Positions 24,540-35,385 of a stretch of 64,000 nt of DNA are shown in pieces. The stretch's first letter is position 1. Each line of letters opens with the position of its first letter. This stretch comes from Dioscorea cayenensis subsp. rotundata. Lineage: Eukaryota > Streptophyta > Magnoliopsida > Dioscoreales > Dioscoreaceae. The stretch is taken from positions 2,790,001 through 2,854,000 of the forward strand of contig NC_052487.1 in the NCBI RefSeq assembly GCF_009730915.1, in the 5' to 3' direction. The translations under genes and the position numbers were made by a program. The notes below the pieces were generated by a model. It ran no database searches and was not told where the DNA came from. It saw only the letters and a program-made list of their open reading frames with translations.

Positions 24540-24730
24540 CGATAACAAATATAATAAGACCATATTGTAAATGTTTAAATGATATTATCAATTATTAAAT
24601 GATATTATATATAATTAAACGTTAAGTAGAAAAATTAAATGATAACATAAAGACATTAAACACCATTAGAAAATCGTTAAACACTATAATAAAAACTTTA
24701 AATACTATCATAAAAACTTAAGACTTACTC
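24540..24730. repeat. 20-bp TTAAA-phased array, cluster 6
   Basis: Seven TTAAA cores spaced 20, 20, 20, 21, 21 and about 20 bp. It lies between two exons of the minus-strand Ulp1-like gene, in the intron after the donor near 24725. Confidence 0.85.
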
Positions 24731-24779
24731 AGCCATAGAGCAGTTGAGGAAGATCCTCATCAACTCCTGCTCATATTTG

Positions 24780-26024
24780 TTAAGACGAGACAGGCCAACC
24801 GATTTTTTTTTTTTTGGGAATAAAAGCTTTTCGAGCCGTCTGGTCCCATTGTTGATTGGCCTTGATCATCTCTCTCGTTGCTCGGTCGGGGTCTTCATGG
24901 GGCACTACCGTTGCACCTTCACGGTGTACAGCACCAGCAGCATCTTCCTTCAATGAGAGGACGACTGCGACAGCATCAACTGCGGACACATCCTTACATG
25001 GTTGTTCTTGTTGTGGGATTATGCCTGGCTTCGATGCGGGGACGACGGCGACAACATCAACCGCAGACACATCCTTACATGGTTGTATTTGTGGTGGGAT
25101 TGTGTCCTGCTTCGTTGCGGTACTGTCGGCCACGGCCACGGCCACGGCAACAGATTCAACGATCTTCTCAACCGTGGCCACGACGACAGCATCATTGGGA
25201 GACACACCCTTAGCTTGTTCTTGATCTGCAAGGATTGTGCCCATCTTTGATGCCCCAATCTCGGCAACCGGTTCCACCGGGTCCATCGATTCATTAAGAA
25301 GAGAGTTGACGACTTTCTCAACCGCGGCAACGGCCACATCATCGACGATGTCCTCCACCGTCATGGTCATGTCATCAACGGCGACAGTCTCAGTAACAGC
25401 ATCAGCCGCCGATGGTGTTACTATTGTTTTATCGTCAGCCGGCGGTGGAGATAGAGCCAGTATTGTTCTCCTCTTTTTCGCAAGTCTCTTCGAATGTGGC
25501 CGTCTTGGAATGACCTTCCCGATGATGTCGTCGTCGTCAAATTCCGACGCCTTGTTCGTCCCGGTTGCTTCAGTTCTTTGGAGGGATGGCGCAGTCGGTT
25601 GTGAACGTCCCTCCAGTGTCTCAACACGAGCGACAAGCCAAGGAAACTCGGTCATCAATATTTGGCACGCCTGCATAAGAGTTGCGGTGACATCTTCGCC
25701 TAATGTCACCGGTTGGGCTGCCACGGTCGGAGGGCTGCCATGGTCGGGGTGCCACAATCGGGGGACCGTCGTTGTCGTGGTATGGGGGTTGTTCGATCTG
25801 CCGGGGTGGGGAGGGCTTCTCCGTGCCGAGGATTGTGTCGCGTGGTAGGGGTCGGAAGTAGGAGAAGCTGCGTCGGCGCCAGACGATGAGGGTCGCCCTC
25901 TCATCCTGCCTTCGAGCAAGTGGTTCCGGAGCAATAGCATCCATCCGTCGGTTGGCCCCAATAAATATTTCTTCTTCACAGATTCAGGGGAACCATCTCG
26001 GGAAACTAACATATGTAAAACCAA
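24780..26024 (-). CDS. Long central exon of the Ulp1-like gene (414-codon ORF)
   Basis: The longest real open frame in the window; it is a domain-less linker between the DUF1985-like and protease parts. It is rich in Ala, Val, Asp and Thr, with a basic patch (PRRPHSKRLAKKRR) that could act as a nuclear signal. A 27-residue unit ending QPCKDVSAVD is tandemly duplicated (81-bp period, 24961 and 25042 on the plus strand), with a more distant third copy near 25180. The exon opens after a CAG acceptor near 26036. The frame runs to a stop at 24780, but the homologous continuation (LSRLNKYEQELMRIFLNCS) lies in another frame past a 14-base T run, which indicates one frameshift. The overlapping plus-strand ORF at 25237-25848 is a shadow. 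Confidence 0.65.
   Translation of the reverse strand: MVLHMLVSRDGSPESVKKKYLLGPTDGWMLLLRNHLLEGRMRGRPSSSGADAASPTSDPYHATQSSARRSPPHPGRSNNPHTTTTTVPRLWHPDHGSPPTVAAQPVTLGEDVTATLMQACQILMTEFPWLVARVETLEGRSQPTAPSLQRTEATGTNKASEFDDDDIIGKVIPRRPHSKRLAKKRRTILALSPPPADDKTIVTPSAADAVTETVAVDDMTMTVEDIVDDVAVAAVEKVVNSLLNESMDPVEPVAEIGASKMGTILADQEQAKGVSPNDAVVVATVEKIVESVAVAVAVADSTATKQDTIPPQIQPCKDVSAVDVVAVVPASKPGIIPQQEQPCKDVSAVDAVAVVLSLKEDAAGAVHREGATVVPHEDPDRATREMIKANQQWDQTARKAFIPKKKKIGWPVSS
24961..25122. repeat. Tandem 81-bp duplication in the Ulp1-like exon
   Basis: Two units starting at 24961 and 25042 are nearly identical over the first 45 bases. The period is 27 codons, so the duplication kept the frame. Confidence 0.85.
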
Positions 26025-26064
26025 ACAATGTCATCTGAAATCATTCATTTTTAAAAGCTGTAAA

Positions 26065-26240
26065 AACTATATTTAAACAGATTGGTTATATATTTAAACG
26101 TTATAGAATATATTTAAACGGAGAACAAAATATTTAAACCAGTATGAATAACTTTTACATGGTAAATACTAAAGTTAAACACTAAATAATATGTTTAAAC
26201 ATTAAAGACTTATGTTAAACATTGTCCATGATTTATTACC
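26065..26240. repeat. 20-bp TTTAAAC-phased array, cluster 7
   Basis: TTTAAAC cores spaced 21, 20 and 20 bp, then a gap, then two more at 20 bp. It forms the intron between the DUF1985-like region and the long exon of the Ulp1-like gene. Confidence 0.85.
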
Positions 26241-27109
26241 TCTTTCCCATCGAGCGATGACAAAGTCGGTTTCTACCGTCGCTTGCTTCCTGAAAGTACT
26301 TTCACCGTAGCACGACGATCCTTGGGATCTTGCGAAACGGACTTTTCTTCCCCGCTTTCGGGTCGACTCATAAAACCAGGGACGTTAAGCGCGACCGAAA
26401 GCAACCCTTAATGTACCTCGTGTTGGTCTTCTTCCCGCAAGCATCTATCTTGCACTCGGGCCAGCGCTGGGGAATATCCTCCATAAGCCACTTGTGCGTC
26501 GCTCGCGCCCTATGCGTGATCGCCCCATGGGTCGGTAGATCATCGACATAATCAACAATCCAGTTCAGAACCGAGCATGACGTATTTGGGAAGAGGGATC
26601 GTACCCATGAGGTACACCATCGAGTTTGACAAAATTATCTTCTTCTCCCCTCTCGTCGAACAAGTTGCACTAGAGTGCTCTTGATGGAGTCTCTGTGTCT
26701 CGTAGGGCTTTTGATAGATACCGCCCTTCGACGCGACCGTCTTCTTCTTACGAAAGACGATCGCTGCTCGCCATCGCAACACGGACCAAGAACGAGGGGC
26801 CACATCTTGAGGTCTCGAAACTCGGCGAGGGCTTTCTCGATCCCTCGAATTTATTGGTGCGACCATCGTACCTTTGCAAAAAGAGAATCAAGAAGGGCCC
26901 TCTCTTGGTATATAGCTTCTAGCTCGATGAAGCCGCAAGACGGTGTTCTTCGAATAATCTCCCGATTAGTCGAGGGGTCATGTTATCTTTCAATTCGACT
27001 AAGGTCTCCATGGCAAACCGTGTCAAATAGCATCGCCCATTAACTAGGTTGATGACCATAATCACAAGCTCGCGACAATAACAACACATTCAACATGCGA
27101 GATTGACAA

Positions 27110-27305
27110 AAAGTTTAAGCGGAAATATAAGGTTTTTAAAGCGGTAACCTCTCGGTTATTAAAGCAGAGATATCAAATGTTAAACAGAGACCCATTTTTC
27201 TTAAAGCAGAGACAAGAATACTTAAAGCAGAGACAACAAATTTTTAAAGCTGTAACATCTCATTTCTTAAACGTCAACCTCATTTGTAAAAGCTGCAACC
27301 ATATC
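27110..27305. repeat. 20-bp TTAAAGC-phased array, cluster 8
   Basis: Seven or eight units at 20-23 bp. Here the core is mostly TTAAAGCAGAGAC, so this cluster is more homogeneous than the others. It lies upstream of the Ulp1-like coding remnants. Confidence 0.82.
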
Positions 27306-28104
27306 AAGCGAAAGGGGAAATGTACATTATAAATATTACACAAATCATAACAATCGAAAAAACTTTTTCGATAGTGTATACAGACGAAAATGTAAAACAA
27401 AACAAAACCCTAGCCGAGAAATCTCCCTCGAGACTAACAAAAACCCCAGTGAGAAATCCCCTCTGAGACTTCGATATCTTCCAACAAAAAGCAGGGAGCA
27501 CAAAACAAAAACCGAAAAAAATCTTTCTTTGTATGTAAGCAGTTAACATAAAACCATACTCAATACCTTAGATTGCAAGCGATGAAATGCCAACTAGTTG
27601 CGCGAGGGACTTCTCCTTCGAGATACCGGTGGAAAGAGAAAAGCTGATGAAATGCCAATTACAGAGGATTCGCCGGTAGAGACAACTTCGGAGACAACTT
27701 CGAAAATGGAAAAGCTGAAGACACGAGTTGAGAAAAAGCAAGTAAACTGCTTCAATAAATTCGTCTCTTGGGGTTACCCTACGGAAACCCACCCCACTTC
27801 CTCTCAAACCGTCAAGATGGCTGCAGCCACTACTCCCCATGCAAGGGCATTTTCGTCCATAAAATTTAAAACTCACTCCGTTCACATCCGTTACAGGCTT
27901 TGGGGGTTTGAAAAAACATATTGTTTAAAAGGATGGGGTTTTTAGGGATTGCAAAACTAACGGGGTGTTTTTGGCAATTTTACAAACTTAGAGGGTTTTT
28001 TTTTGGCAATTTCCACTTTATTTTTTTAATTAAAAATTAAGGAGGGATGGAAATAGAAAAATTTATAAGGATTATTTATGGGTAGAAAAATAGAGGCACT
28101 GTTT

Positions 28105-28670
28105 TAGAGCTGGCTTTGGGGCGGGGAATCCCTGATCCCCGCGGGGACCCGACCTGACAGGGACGGGGATTCCCCGGTTCATTCCCAACGTGGAGGCGGG
28201 GACGGGGCCAACCCGTCCCCATTTATTAAACGGGGCGGGGATTGCTATCCTCACCCCGTGGGGTCCCCGTCCCCGGTTAAAAATAATATATATATAAATT
28301 TTTAATTTAAATTATTTATAATTTTGCCATTTTTATAAATTATCTCATTAAATTTCGTTTTGCTTAAACATTTGGAGTATTTTGTTTTTGTAAATTTTGT
28401 TTTGTTGGTTTGTTGAGCTTTATTTTGAATAATTTTTATGTTTATCATGTGTGTTAGTGTGTATTAGTATTAGATTTTTTTTTTAAATCAAACAAAACTT
28501 ATAGGTATATGGGGATCCCCTCAGGGACGGGGACGGGGACGGGGATGGGGAGATAACTCCCCCCCTTCCTGTCAGGGAGTCGGGGATGGGGATTCCCCGT
28601 CCCCGAATCTCGCGGGGATAGGGATAGAGAGACCCCTCCCCGTCCTCACCCCGCCCCGTTACCAACTCAA
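28105..28670. mobile_element. hAT-type MITE, GC-rich, 566 bp
   Basis: The ends are inverted repeats: the left end is TAGAGCTGGCTTTGGGGCGG and the right end, on the other strand, is TTGAGTTGGTAACGGGGCGG. The element is bordered by a perfect 8-bp duplication, CACTGTTT (28097-28104 and 28671-28678), the size used by hAT transposons. Both arms are about 160 bp of GGGGACGGGGA/TCCCCGTCCCC-like repeats around an AT-rich core, so the single strand could fold strongly. No ORF is present. It lies only 80 bp from the right end of the MULE. Confidence 0.88.
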
Positions 28671-28678
28671 CACTGTTT

Positions 28679-29984
28679 GTTACTTATCTATTCCATAAAA
28701 CACCATTCATATTTATTACTTAAGAAAATTCAAAAACTATAGTTTCACACGACAAACTTTTAAAAGGTTTTTTCTTCTATTTCTATTTCTATTTCTATGT
28801 ACCCTCAAATTGCCCATTTATTTAATTTTTCATATGTAACATATCTTCTAAAAAACATTATACTGCCCGGACGAAATGTACTTAATTATTTATTTTAATT
28901 TTCTTAAATCAAAATATATTAATTTTATATATTCAACGTCATCTAACACAAATTCCATACCAAATTGTAATTTTTATAATATAATATTAAAAATTGTTTT
29001 GAAATATAAATATAGTAAAGTAATTCAAAGTTCACATTTATATATAAAGCCTGGTCTTCTACAAATGGACGAATCGACAATAGTATTGCAAAACAGTTAT
29101 AATCATGACTGTGCAATTAGAGCCATCAAATGCTCTTAGTAAAATCGTTTGATTATGATTTGCACCACCCGAATGCACAATACTCTCATCAAAACCATCC
29201 GATCATGATCGGAACAATCTTTTATGTAATTAGAGCTATTAAACATGATTTGCATCCTAGGCGAATGATTTTTTTTTTAAATCAACCAATCAACCCAGTA
29301 CAACCCTGTGGTATTGTCACTAATTACTATTATCCAATCTCTCTCCACAATCTTCTCTCTGTCTCTCTTCTCTTTTCTCTTTCATACTTTTCTTTTTACG
29401 TAAATGCTCTACAAATATCCATAGGGAATGTATCACCCATATATATATAAGATTATCTGTGAACGTGAACGCCCACAGACCAGCACAATACCCATTTATT
29501 TGCTACAATGAGAGCTAATTATGGGTTAGTTGGGTTGATTAGTTTAGTTTTGGTTTTTTAGAATGTTGATGTAGGTTTAGTAGAAAATAGGGTTGGATAG
29601 TTACTGTGTATAAATTGATTGAACGGTTCAGATCAAATTAATGTACATCCCACTTTTATTGTACTACTCTTTATAAGTACAGTAATACTATTCATCCAAT
29701 AGTGATCAATCGTTGGATTTCGATCCAGCAGCTCAAAATATACTTTCTATAAGATCCTTAATATATGGATAAAATGAGTTTAAAGTCTTTATAATTCAAT
29801 GACAGAGCCCTCATTACCAAAGACATATGTTGCAGGAGCCCATGATTCGACGGTGAACTCAACAGTGGTAAATATTCACAATTATAAGAGTGCCCTTGTA
29901 ACTCAATCCTTGTATTGCTAAGATAAGAGAGCATGGGTGGGCATCATTGCCCTTCATGTGCAACACCTCTAATTTTGGGTTAGT
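28679..29984. other. Intergenic stretch
   Basis: AT-rich. The short ORFs do not resemble known proteins. 29565-29765 contains weakly complementary halves (gattgaacggttcagatcaa and tgatcaatcgttggatttcg) that could be an old foldback element. Confidence 0.4.
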
Positions 29985-30265
29985 TGTATTTATATATAAT
30001 TCTCTAAATATTTTCTCTATTTTTTAAAATTTACTTTTTTAATCCCTCCCTTTAAATTGTAATCTTTTAGTCCTTCTACTACATTGAAGTGAGTCATGTC
30101 AGTTCCATTTTTTAATCATTTAGGGTTAGAGTTTAGGGTTTAGAGATTAAAATGACTAAATTAAAATTATAAAAAGACAAAAAAAAAAAATTACAGTTCA
30201 AAGTAAAGAATCTAAAAAAGTAATTTTGGAAAAGTAGAAGGGAATATTTAAAAAATTATACCTTG
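29985..30265. mobile_element. Probable foldback MITE upstream of the DUF1218 gene
   Basis: The left arm (29990-30090) and the reverse complement of the right arm (30130-30265) share a series of phrases: ataatt-tctaaatatt, acttttttaatcc/agatt, ttgtaat-ttt, tagtc. I could not fix exact ends or a target duplication. It ends about 250 bp before the ATG of the DUF1218 gene and may carry part of its promoter. Confidence 0.5.
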
Positions 30266-30510
30266 TAATTATAAATTTTTTTTAAAAAACTATTTTCCAT
30301 TATTATTATTTTAATATTATCTAAAAAAAGAAAAACAAAGCATAATAAGTGATAATGACCATTTCCCAGCTGGAACACTAGAGTCACAATTCCAATGCAT
30401 GATTCCTTTTTTTCACTTCAAAACAGTGTCCCCCACTTCCACTTCACATTTGCACTAAACTCACACCCCCAAAGCTAAAATTCACACTTTTCCTCTGAGC
30501 CCTTGCGCTA

Positions 30511-33500
30511 ATGGCGCTCTCCCTCCCCATCCTCGTTCTCCTCTCCTCCCTCTACCTCATCGCCTTCGTCCTCGCCATCGGCGCCGAGCGCCGCCGCAAC
30601 TCTGTCTGCTCTCTTTCTCTTCTTCTTCTTCTTCTTTTTTTTTTCGATTTTGGTGTTTTTCTTGTCTCTGTTGTGATGGATCTGGAATTGGATTTGAAGG
30701 GGGAGGTGGTGCCGGACGAGTACGATGAGAGGACGTTCTGCGTCTACGGGTCTAGCGCATCGACGGTGTACGGCTTGTCGGCGTTCGCGGCGCTGCTGGT
30801 GAGCCAGGTCGTGGTGTGCGGCGTCACCCGCTGCCTTTGCCCTCGCCGTGGCATCACCTCCGGCGGCGGCGGCGGAGCTGGTGGTGGGGCACGCGCGTGC
30901 GCCGTTTGCTCCTTTGTTTTCTCTTGGTGAGTGTGCGGTGGCCTCGTTTATATTATTTTATTTTTATTGCTTGCTTTTGATTTGTCTGGTTATTTGATTT
31001 TTTTTTTTTTCTATGCTTTAGCTTCAAAAATTATTTGAATCAATGAATTGGAATTGTGTTTAGGTTTGTATTCACTTGGTTTAGATGCATATTGATGAGC
31101 TGAGAGTGAGTAGAGTTGCTTGTTACTTGGCTTTGATGCAAAGGATTGCTTATTATGGAGCTTTCTTGGCTTTTAACTTGTTTTATATAGTAACCCTACT
31201 TCAAAAAATACTTGAATCCAAATGTTATCTTGAGTTCATGGATCTTATTGCAAGCTTATAGCATAGCGGTATTTGACCTTATAAAAACGAGGGTGAAACA
31301 ATTAAGAGGTTTCGAGTGCAAGACTCGTTAGAAACAATAATGGTAACGGATCGCCGGTTGTGGGTGCGTGGGTTGGACGATTAATTCTGACTCTATACGC
31401 ACGCCGTGCGCACACCTTCGTGGATAAAACATTGTCGCTTTCGTCAAAATAAATTTATGGCTCTTATGGGCATTACTAAATCTATTTTTACTAAGGATTA
31501 TATAATCAAGAGTGTATGTATTACAACGAAGTTAATAGTTCATGATTGGTTGAAATATATTGTTTTGAATGTAATAAGAAAGCAATCCTATAGAATGGGG
31601 TTTTTTTTTTAATAATTCAAGGTTTCTAAATTAAAAGTCTTTCTCGTCCTGTGCTAATTATGGTGACTAGTGAAAATTATAGAAATAGTTGTTTCTTATG
31701 TTGCCCTTTAACTAGTTGAAGTGCTATATCACAAAAGCATGAAGACCTTTTTTATGGAATTCCTATCTAATACAATTTTCCCTTGTGGTCCTGGTGAGTG
31801 AATGAGCATTATTAAGTCCTCTTTCCAGATAATACTCACACTGGCAATGGTGTCATATTTTAGGCAAGTGTTTGGAACTATCATGACATAGCTTGGATGG
31901 AATATTTCACATCAATAAATAAAATAATCAATATATCAATATCGAGGAGACCCAAAATTTATTATTGCATTGCTTATTCAATGAGTATTCTCAATGGTAT
32001 GCCTTGAGGAGAAATCAAAAACAATCACTTGATGTCTGTCAGCATCTTTTTTAAGATTTTATCCCAGGATAGAACACATCATGTCTCTTTCTTGTTGGTT
32101 CAGGCAAGAGTTGACTGGTTGAAGTAACTGATGATGTTTCTGGTGAAGAGAAGAATTTTGACCAGAGGCTTAGAGTCTCTTGCTTGTCCATATCCTCAGC
32201 TTGACCTAGGCCGAAGAAAGACCATGTTGATCCTGAACCAAGTTTAGCACTTATTCTTACTAGAGTACAAATTAAGGATCTGGCTGACACCAACAAGAGT
32301 TTTTTGTGGGTTGTGATATGTCTCTGCCTCAGAGGCACATATTTTATAGCCTTGGCTCTTACAAGATTTTGAATTCCTGTGTCCTAACCAGTCAGATTGA
32401 GCAGTTGATGGGGTGGATTTATAGTTGATTTATAGTTTGCATGCGCCTGTCTTTAAGTTCTTGAAGAAAATTTAGTCGCATGATGTGGATTAAAAATGTC
32501 ACTGGGTTGACTAGAAAGTAAAATTCCGGAACATATTGTCTCAAATATTCTTGCAATAATATTGATATGCTGTATTGATTTGATTGTTGTTATGGTTGAG
32601 AAAGGAGGCCTAAGGGTTTTTCTTCCTTTTCTTGTGTTTTTATTTTAAATATTTCTCCAATACTTTATATAATATCAATTTACCTGCCTATATCCCTTTA
32701 ATCGCTTGTCGACCCCCTTCATCTAGATTGGTCTCTATTATGTCTCATTGTTGCTTGGAAATGAGTACTCTAATCTCTAAGTCAATCTTTGGTGTTAGTG
32801 TTGATAAATTCAGGAAAATACTAGTAAGGCTTAGTAAAAAATGTCTTCCATTTTGAGTTTCTTGACTTTGGATTGAATGATATAATAGTCATAGAGGCAC
32901 TTCCTGTCAATGTTTGTGAAAGTTATCACTGAAGCTGGGAAAATTAAGCATGCTTTCACCATACAATAGCACAGAAACAAAAGAACACTACAAAATGAAG
33001 TTGCAAAGTTATGTATAACAAACCTGAATTGAAAATCAACTTTAAAAAAATTTAGTTTAATAATTGTATCTCCTATTGATTGTGGCTTTAGTATAATGAA
33101 AAGATGTTATCTTTGCCGGTCTCCTAAATTGCCTTTTAATGTACTAAGTAGCTTCAAGGAAATCTTTTCACGTCATAAATGGCATCTGTTAATTGGGGAA
33201 AAAATGATCTGGAGCTTCTATAAACATCAATTTTGCTTTGAATGCCAGACTTTGCTTTAGTCATACTTGTCTACAGTTACTTGTACCAGTCATCTCTCTG
33301 GATTTTGATTGCTGCCTTTAAGAAAATTATAACTAATTCTTACACTCAAAGCAAGTAGACAGTTTTTATGCTATTTTAACTAGTTCAATACCATTTTTTG
33401 TCTTGCTGATCTTTCTTTTCTGGATTACTCCAATTAAGTTTGTGGCTCTTTTCCCAACCCTTTTCCGTAACATACATGAGACAAAAAGCATCAAGGCAAT

Positions 33501-34520
33501 CTTTTTGGACCTTGTTTTGGTTTCTACTATAAAAATAAAAAGTAGATTATATGTCAAACTCTTGTGTTCGAAGTATCAGCTTTTACTTTTTTTCTCTACA
33601 ATTATTCCTTTTTGTTTAACATCATTGTCGGTGATTATATGCCATAATGAGCATCCAGGGGAACTTTTTGTTTCGTGTTTTTCCTGGCATGAATATGTGG
33701 AAAGGTCAAGCAAGATGAGAATCATTATTACTCCAAACTGTGATGACTTCTCCCCTTTGTGGACCTTCCTAACACTTACCTTTGCGCAATCACATGCATA
33801 TAGTTAATAACACAATCCCGATTGAAACAGCACGCATCAGACTTGCGCATGCCCCTACAGTGACATTAGATTCTAAATCAAATCATCATACCCATATTCA
33901 AAACACCAGCTTATTCTTCAGTTATTAGAACTGGCTTACATGACCTTTTTTGCTTACCACTAATGTCTGACATTTGAGTAGTTCATAATCATGCACTGAC
34001 ATTTTATAGCAGTAATTTCATTCTTGGATGCTTAAGTGACGTCTATTTTGAGAACAGGTCTGATAAACAACATAGATACATAAGGTGACACCATGATACA
34101 TCTAACGCTTTCAATTCCTTACATTCATCTGACCTGTTGATCAGAGTATTCAAATGTTTTGTTGTGTGAATAATCCGAATGACGGTTTAACTGTGAAATC
34201 TCATTTTGATCATTATATGAAGGTTGAGTTTTCTTGGAGCAGAGGCCTGTCTCTTAGCAGGATCAGCAAGGAATGCATATCATACGAAATACGTAGGTTA
34301 CTATCTGAAAAAGGACTTGACCTCATGCGCTGCCCTCCGAAAAGGCGTCTTTGCCGCTGCAGCTGCATTGATAATGATCTCAATGGCGACATCGCTGTTA
34401 ACATATTGGAGCCACTCAAGAGCTGACACGGGCGGATGGATGAAGCACGAGAATGATGTTGGCGTAAACATGGCTGATCATGGTGCGCATAATGTCGAAT
34501 TTTCAAGCACCAAAGCTTGA
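30511..34520 (+). CDS. DUF1218 family four-pass membrane protein
   Basis: Exons 30511-30603, 30700-30926 and 34223-34520 join in frame to 205 residues. There are four hydrophobic segments: LPILVLLSSLYLIAFVLAIGA (about 5-25), VYGLSAFAALLVSQVVVCGV, ACAVCSFVFSW joined to LSFLGAEACLLAG across the last intron, and GVFAAAAALIMISMATSLLTYW. Family hallmarks are VVPDEYDERTFCVYGS, the cysteine pair after the second segment, SARNAYHTKY and LTSCAALRKGVF. Plant DUF1218 proteins are membrane proteins of poorly known role; some (MWL1/2) affect lignin in the cell wall. The first intron (96 nt, U-rich) has no stop and keeps the frame, so retention would add 32 hydrophobic residues; I prefer splicing because the family joins ERRR-S directly to VVPDEYDE. 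The second intron is 3.3 kb. The first exon is much more GC-rich than its surroundings. Confidence 0.9.
30604..30699 (+). other. Short in-frame intron of the DUF1218 gene
   Basis: 96 nt from GTCTGC to TTGAAG, with a long CTT/T-rich tract. It has no stop codon in the gene frame and a length divisible by three, so an unspliced message would still encode a protein. Confidence 0.6.
30927..34222 (+). other. Large intron of the DUF1218 gene
   Basis: Donor GTGAGT at 30927, acceptor ATGAAG at 34222. It is AT-rich, and the ORFs inside (for example 32051-32338 on minus, 33403-33807 on plus) have no recognisable domain. I see no second gene. Confidence 0.7.
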
Positions 34521-34734
34521 ACATGTCTTATGTATAATGTTGGTATGTTGTTTCCATGCATGAGCCTGAAATGAGAGTTGTTTCTCTCATTCAAAAGTTA
34601 AGCCATTGTGGGTTATATGTGTAAAAGATCTCTTTGGTATTTCTTACAAAAGAGCACCACTTATAACTTATTCTAGTTATATGAATACATGGTTGGGTTT
34701 TTCGCATATATATTTATATATATATCGGTAATTT

Positions 34735-34925
34735 AGGGACGTCTCACAATAACCATAAAATTATCATCTAACGGTTGTTGTTTTATTATAAACATAATCC
34801 CAGAAGTGGGGTTAGTATCACTAATCTCAACATTAGTAATGAAAAACAGTAGTTATTAGATGAGTGATCTAACGGTAGAAATGTTCCTAGATACATTTTC
34901 TAGAGACATGTATATATATATATAT
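34735..34925. mobile_element. Candidate foldback MITE downstream of the DUF1218 gene
   Basis: The left arm tcatctaacggttgttgttt is roughly complementary to the right arm aaaacagtagttattagatga (34845-34865). A second atctaacgg phrase follows at 34867. Ends and target duplication are not resolved. Confidence 0.4.
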
Positions 34926-35289
34926 ATGAGTTTTTTAATTTGTTTTGTTTGTGTGTGCATATGTATTTTACTTTTTATATGGATATCTTTAACCATTTTA
35001 TTTTATATATAACTATATGTGTTATATATTTATTCTTTTGTTTACATTTTAATTTCGGGAAAATGCCCAAAAATTCCTAGAAAGTTTGGCTAATCTCATT
35101 TAAGGGACTGCAGTTGAAGTTTGAAACTATTAAGGGGTTTTTAGGTAATTTTTTTTTAAAATTTTAACCATTTTAAATAAGCTAACATTTAAAAAATATA
35201 TTTAATTATAAAATTATTCTCGTTATACACCCTACAATATTCTTTGTAAAAAAATTAAATAAACAACTCATGATTAACAATCATGCTGG

Positions 35290-35385
35290 TGATCAATTCC
35301 ATAATATATTTAATATATATATATATATATATAAAGCGTGCACACACACCCACATTATATATATATATATATATATATATATCTC
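35290..35385. repeat. Two (AT)n microsatellites
   Basis: AT runs at 35312-35332 and 35357-35382, separated by a CA-rich stretch. Confidence 0.9.

Larger units (their letters stand above)
23780..27050 (-). pseudogene. Ulp1-like cysteine protease gene of the MULE (peptidase C48), broken
   Basis: Ulp1 proteases cleave SUMO; the MULE-borne versions have unknown targets. On the minus strand, 27045-26260 resembles the DUF1985-type N-terminal region (FAMETLVELKDNM, then WIVDYVDDLPTHG and ATHKWLMEDIPQRWPE). 26024-24780 is one long exon with low-complexity and repeated sequence. 24530-24110 holds the catalytic histidine (PIIMNGHFHVARP at about 24215-24245), then HYSSCSGTIKDALDM. 23966-23885 holds the catalytic cysteine (PKQGSADC) and YVMRFIEQLLWGEKLRL. 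Good donor sites are seen near 26240 and 24725. Frameshifts occur in the N-terminal part, in the poly-A run near 24810 and just after the catalytic cysteine, so no intact protease is encoded. Confidence 0.8.
18456..28016. mobile_element. Composite Mutator-like element carrying transposase relics and a Ulp1-protease-like gene (Kaonashi type)
   Basis: The left end begins GGGAAAAATTACTTTG and is rich in CCCCC/AAAAA phrases. The right end, read on the other strand, begins GTGGAAATTGCCAAAA and has the same style of subterminal sequence. Both are flanked by the 11-bp string TTTATTTTTTT (18445-18455 and 28017-28027), within the 8-11 bp range of MULE target duplications but of low complexity. Inside are mudrA-like transposase relics on the plus strand and a convergent gene with a Ulp1 (peptidase C48) domain on the minus strand. 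That gene pair is the known signature of Kaonashi-type MULEs, described in Arabidopsis and seen in other plants. All genes inside contain frameshifts. The ends are my inference. Confidence 0.7.

Noticed and set aside
25237..25848. 203-codon plus-strand ORF
   Set aside because: It is antisense to the long exon of the Ulp1-like gene, where the minus strand has the family context.
32051..32338. 95-codon minus-strand ORF inside the large DUF1218 intron
   Set aside because: No recognisable domain, splice partners or promoter.
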